This document shows, piece by piece, positions 63,620 through 64,000 of a stretch of 64,000 nucleotides of DNA. Positions within the stretch are counted from its first letter, which is position 1; each line of letters begins with the position of its first letter. The notes beneath the pieces were generated by a model. The model was not told the DNA's origin. It searched no databases and was given only the letters and a program-made list of their open reading frames with translations. The position numbers and the translations under genes were made by a program. This DNA comes from JAIOQJ01 sp963718635 (GTDB taxonomy: Bacteria > Planctomycetota > Planctomycetia > Gemmatales > Gemmataceae). The stretch lies in assembly GCA_963718635.1 (NCBI GenBank), contig OY970367.1, forward strand, positions 1,736,001-1,800,000, written 5' to 3'.

Positions 63620-64000
63620 ATGATGACAGGCATTCGTCGAATCTTACCTTTATGCGCCCTTCTGGCAGTAGGGAGCGTTGCATCGTCTGCCCACGCTCAA
63701 CAAGTGCCTCCTCCAAAAGATCCAAATGCCCAGGCGCCGAAGGAATATCGCGTCAAGCAGATTCTCGGCACGAAAATCCACATTCAAGGCAACATCGCTA
63801 TTGGCACGGTGGACGATGTCGTCTTTGGTGAAGATGGACGTATCGAGTACTTGCTCGTTCTGAACGACGGCAAGTTCGTCACCGTGCCGTGGAAGGCCGC
63901 GACCTTCAACTTCGATAAACAAGTTGGCGTCGTCAATCTGACACCGGAACAGTATCGGGTCATCCCCAACTATGGTCTGGGAATTTTCCCGCGTTTTCTC
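63620..64000 (+). CDS. PRC-barrel domain protein (partial)
   Basis: Starts at ATG 63620 behind AGGAG at 63609-63613 and runs off the window's end after 127 codons. The signal peptide (MMTGIRRILPLCALLAVGSV) ends AHAQQ. The PRC-barrel follows: YRVKQILGTKIHIQGNIAIG, TVDDVVFGEDGRIEYLLVLN, GKFVTVPWKAATFNF. PRC barrels are small beta-domains found in RimM and photosynthetic reaction centres. As a free secreted protein its role is unknown. Confidence 0.85.
   Translation, partial: MMTGIRRILPLCALLAVGSVASSAHAQQVPPPKDPNAQAPKEYRVKQILGTKIHIQGNIAIGTVDDVVFGEDGRIEYLLVLNDGKFVTVPWKAATFNFDKQVGVVNLTPEQYRVIPNYGLGIFPRFL

Noticed and set aside
1..64000. rRNA or tRNA genes
   Set aside because: None of the conserved rRNA stretches or tRNA arm patterns were noticed. 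A covariance-model scan would be decisive, but I could not run one.

Overview
The window looks like a piece of a Planctomycetes chromosome, probably of the Gemmata/Pirellula type. The evidence is gene content: a DUF1549/DUF1553 protein with a CxxCH motif, a DUF1559 prepilin-like protein, a DUF1080 protein, a Tat-exported Gfo/Idh/MocA oxidoreductase, Uma2 proteins, a SUMF1-domain protein, and a possible tetrahydromethanopterin cofactor cluster. Many imperfect hairpin repeats fill the intergenic spaces. The species cannot be named from the sequence. I saw no rRNA, tRNA or CRISPR array.

Layout. 0-4.3 kb: the 3' end of a glgC-like gene, then a minus-strand run of an ATP-grasp ligase, a CitG-like protein and a 6-pyruvoyl-tetrahydropterin synthase-like protein, plus Uma2 and RluA genes. 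4.6-6.9 kb: a secreted HEAT-repeat protein. 7.1-16 kb: a small acidic protein and three genes that look like one export machine (GAF-HlyD, a lipoprotein with a WD40 propeller set inside an HlyD adaptor, and a PqqD-M50-HlyD fusion). An IS1182-type element sits between the second and third. 16-30 kb: repeat clusters, a DUF1549/1553 protein, DUF58, a glycosyltransferase, YidC, two tandem metallophosphoesterases, a PPi-type phosphofructokinase, a DUF1559 protein and a RAYT transposase.

30.4-35.5 kb is the most unusual stretch. Toxin C-terminal fragments without their N-termini are followed by immunity-like genes, with start/stop overlaps in the clearest cases, and the units are separated by copies of two REP-like hairpin families. 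One fragment resembles the ART-HYD1 toxin domain and is followed by a DUF6881-like immunity gene. This looks like a decayed or stored polymorphic-toxin immunity array.

35.8-64 kb is mostly housekeeping and accessory genes: prfA-hicB-prmC, HlyIII, a potassium channel, a CehA-like protein, SUFU-domain and ankyrin proteins (both types used as immunity proteins elsewhere), an MFS permease, an HpcH aldolase, purH, an M24 peptidase, an isochorismatase-like hydrolase, ApbE, a SUMF1 protein, an oxidoreductase, a second ATP-grasp protein, a TolC-like outer-membrane factor and a PRC-barrel protein.

About eighteen genes are broken by one or more single-base frame shifts while the protein family reading continues cleanly in the next frame. 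Most are probably residual assembly errors, so these genes are listed over their full extent with the breaks noted.
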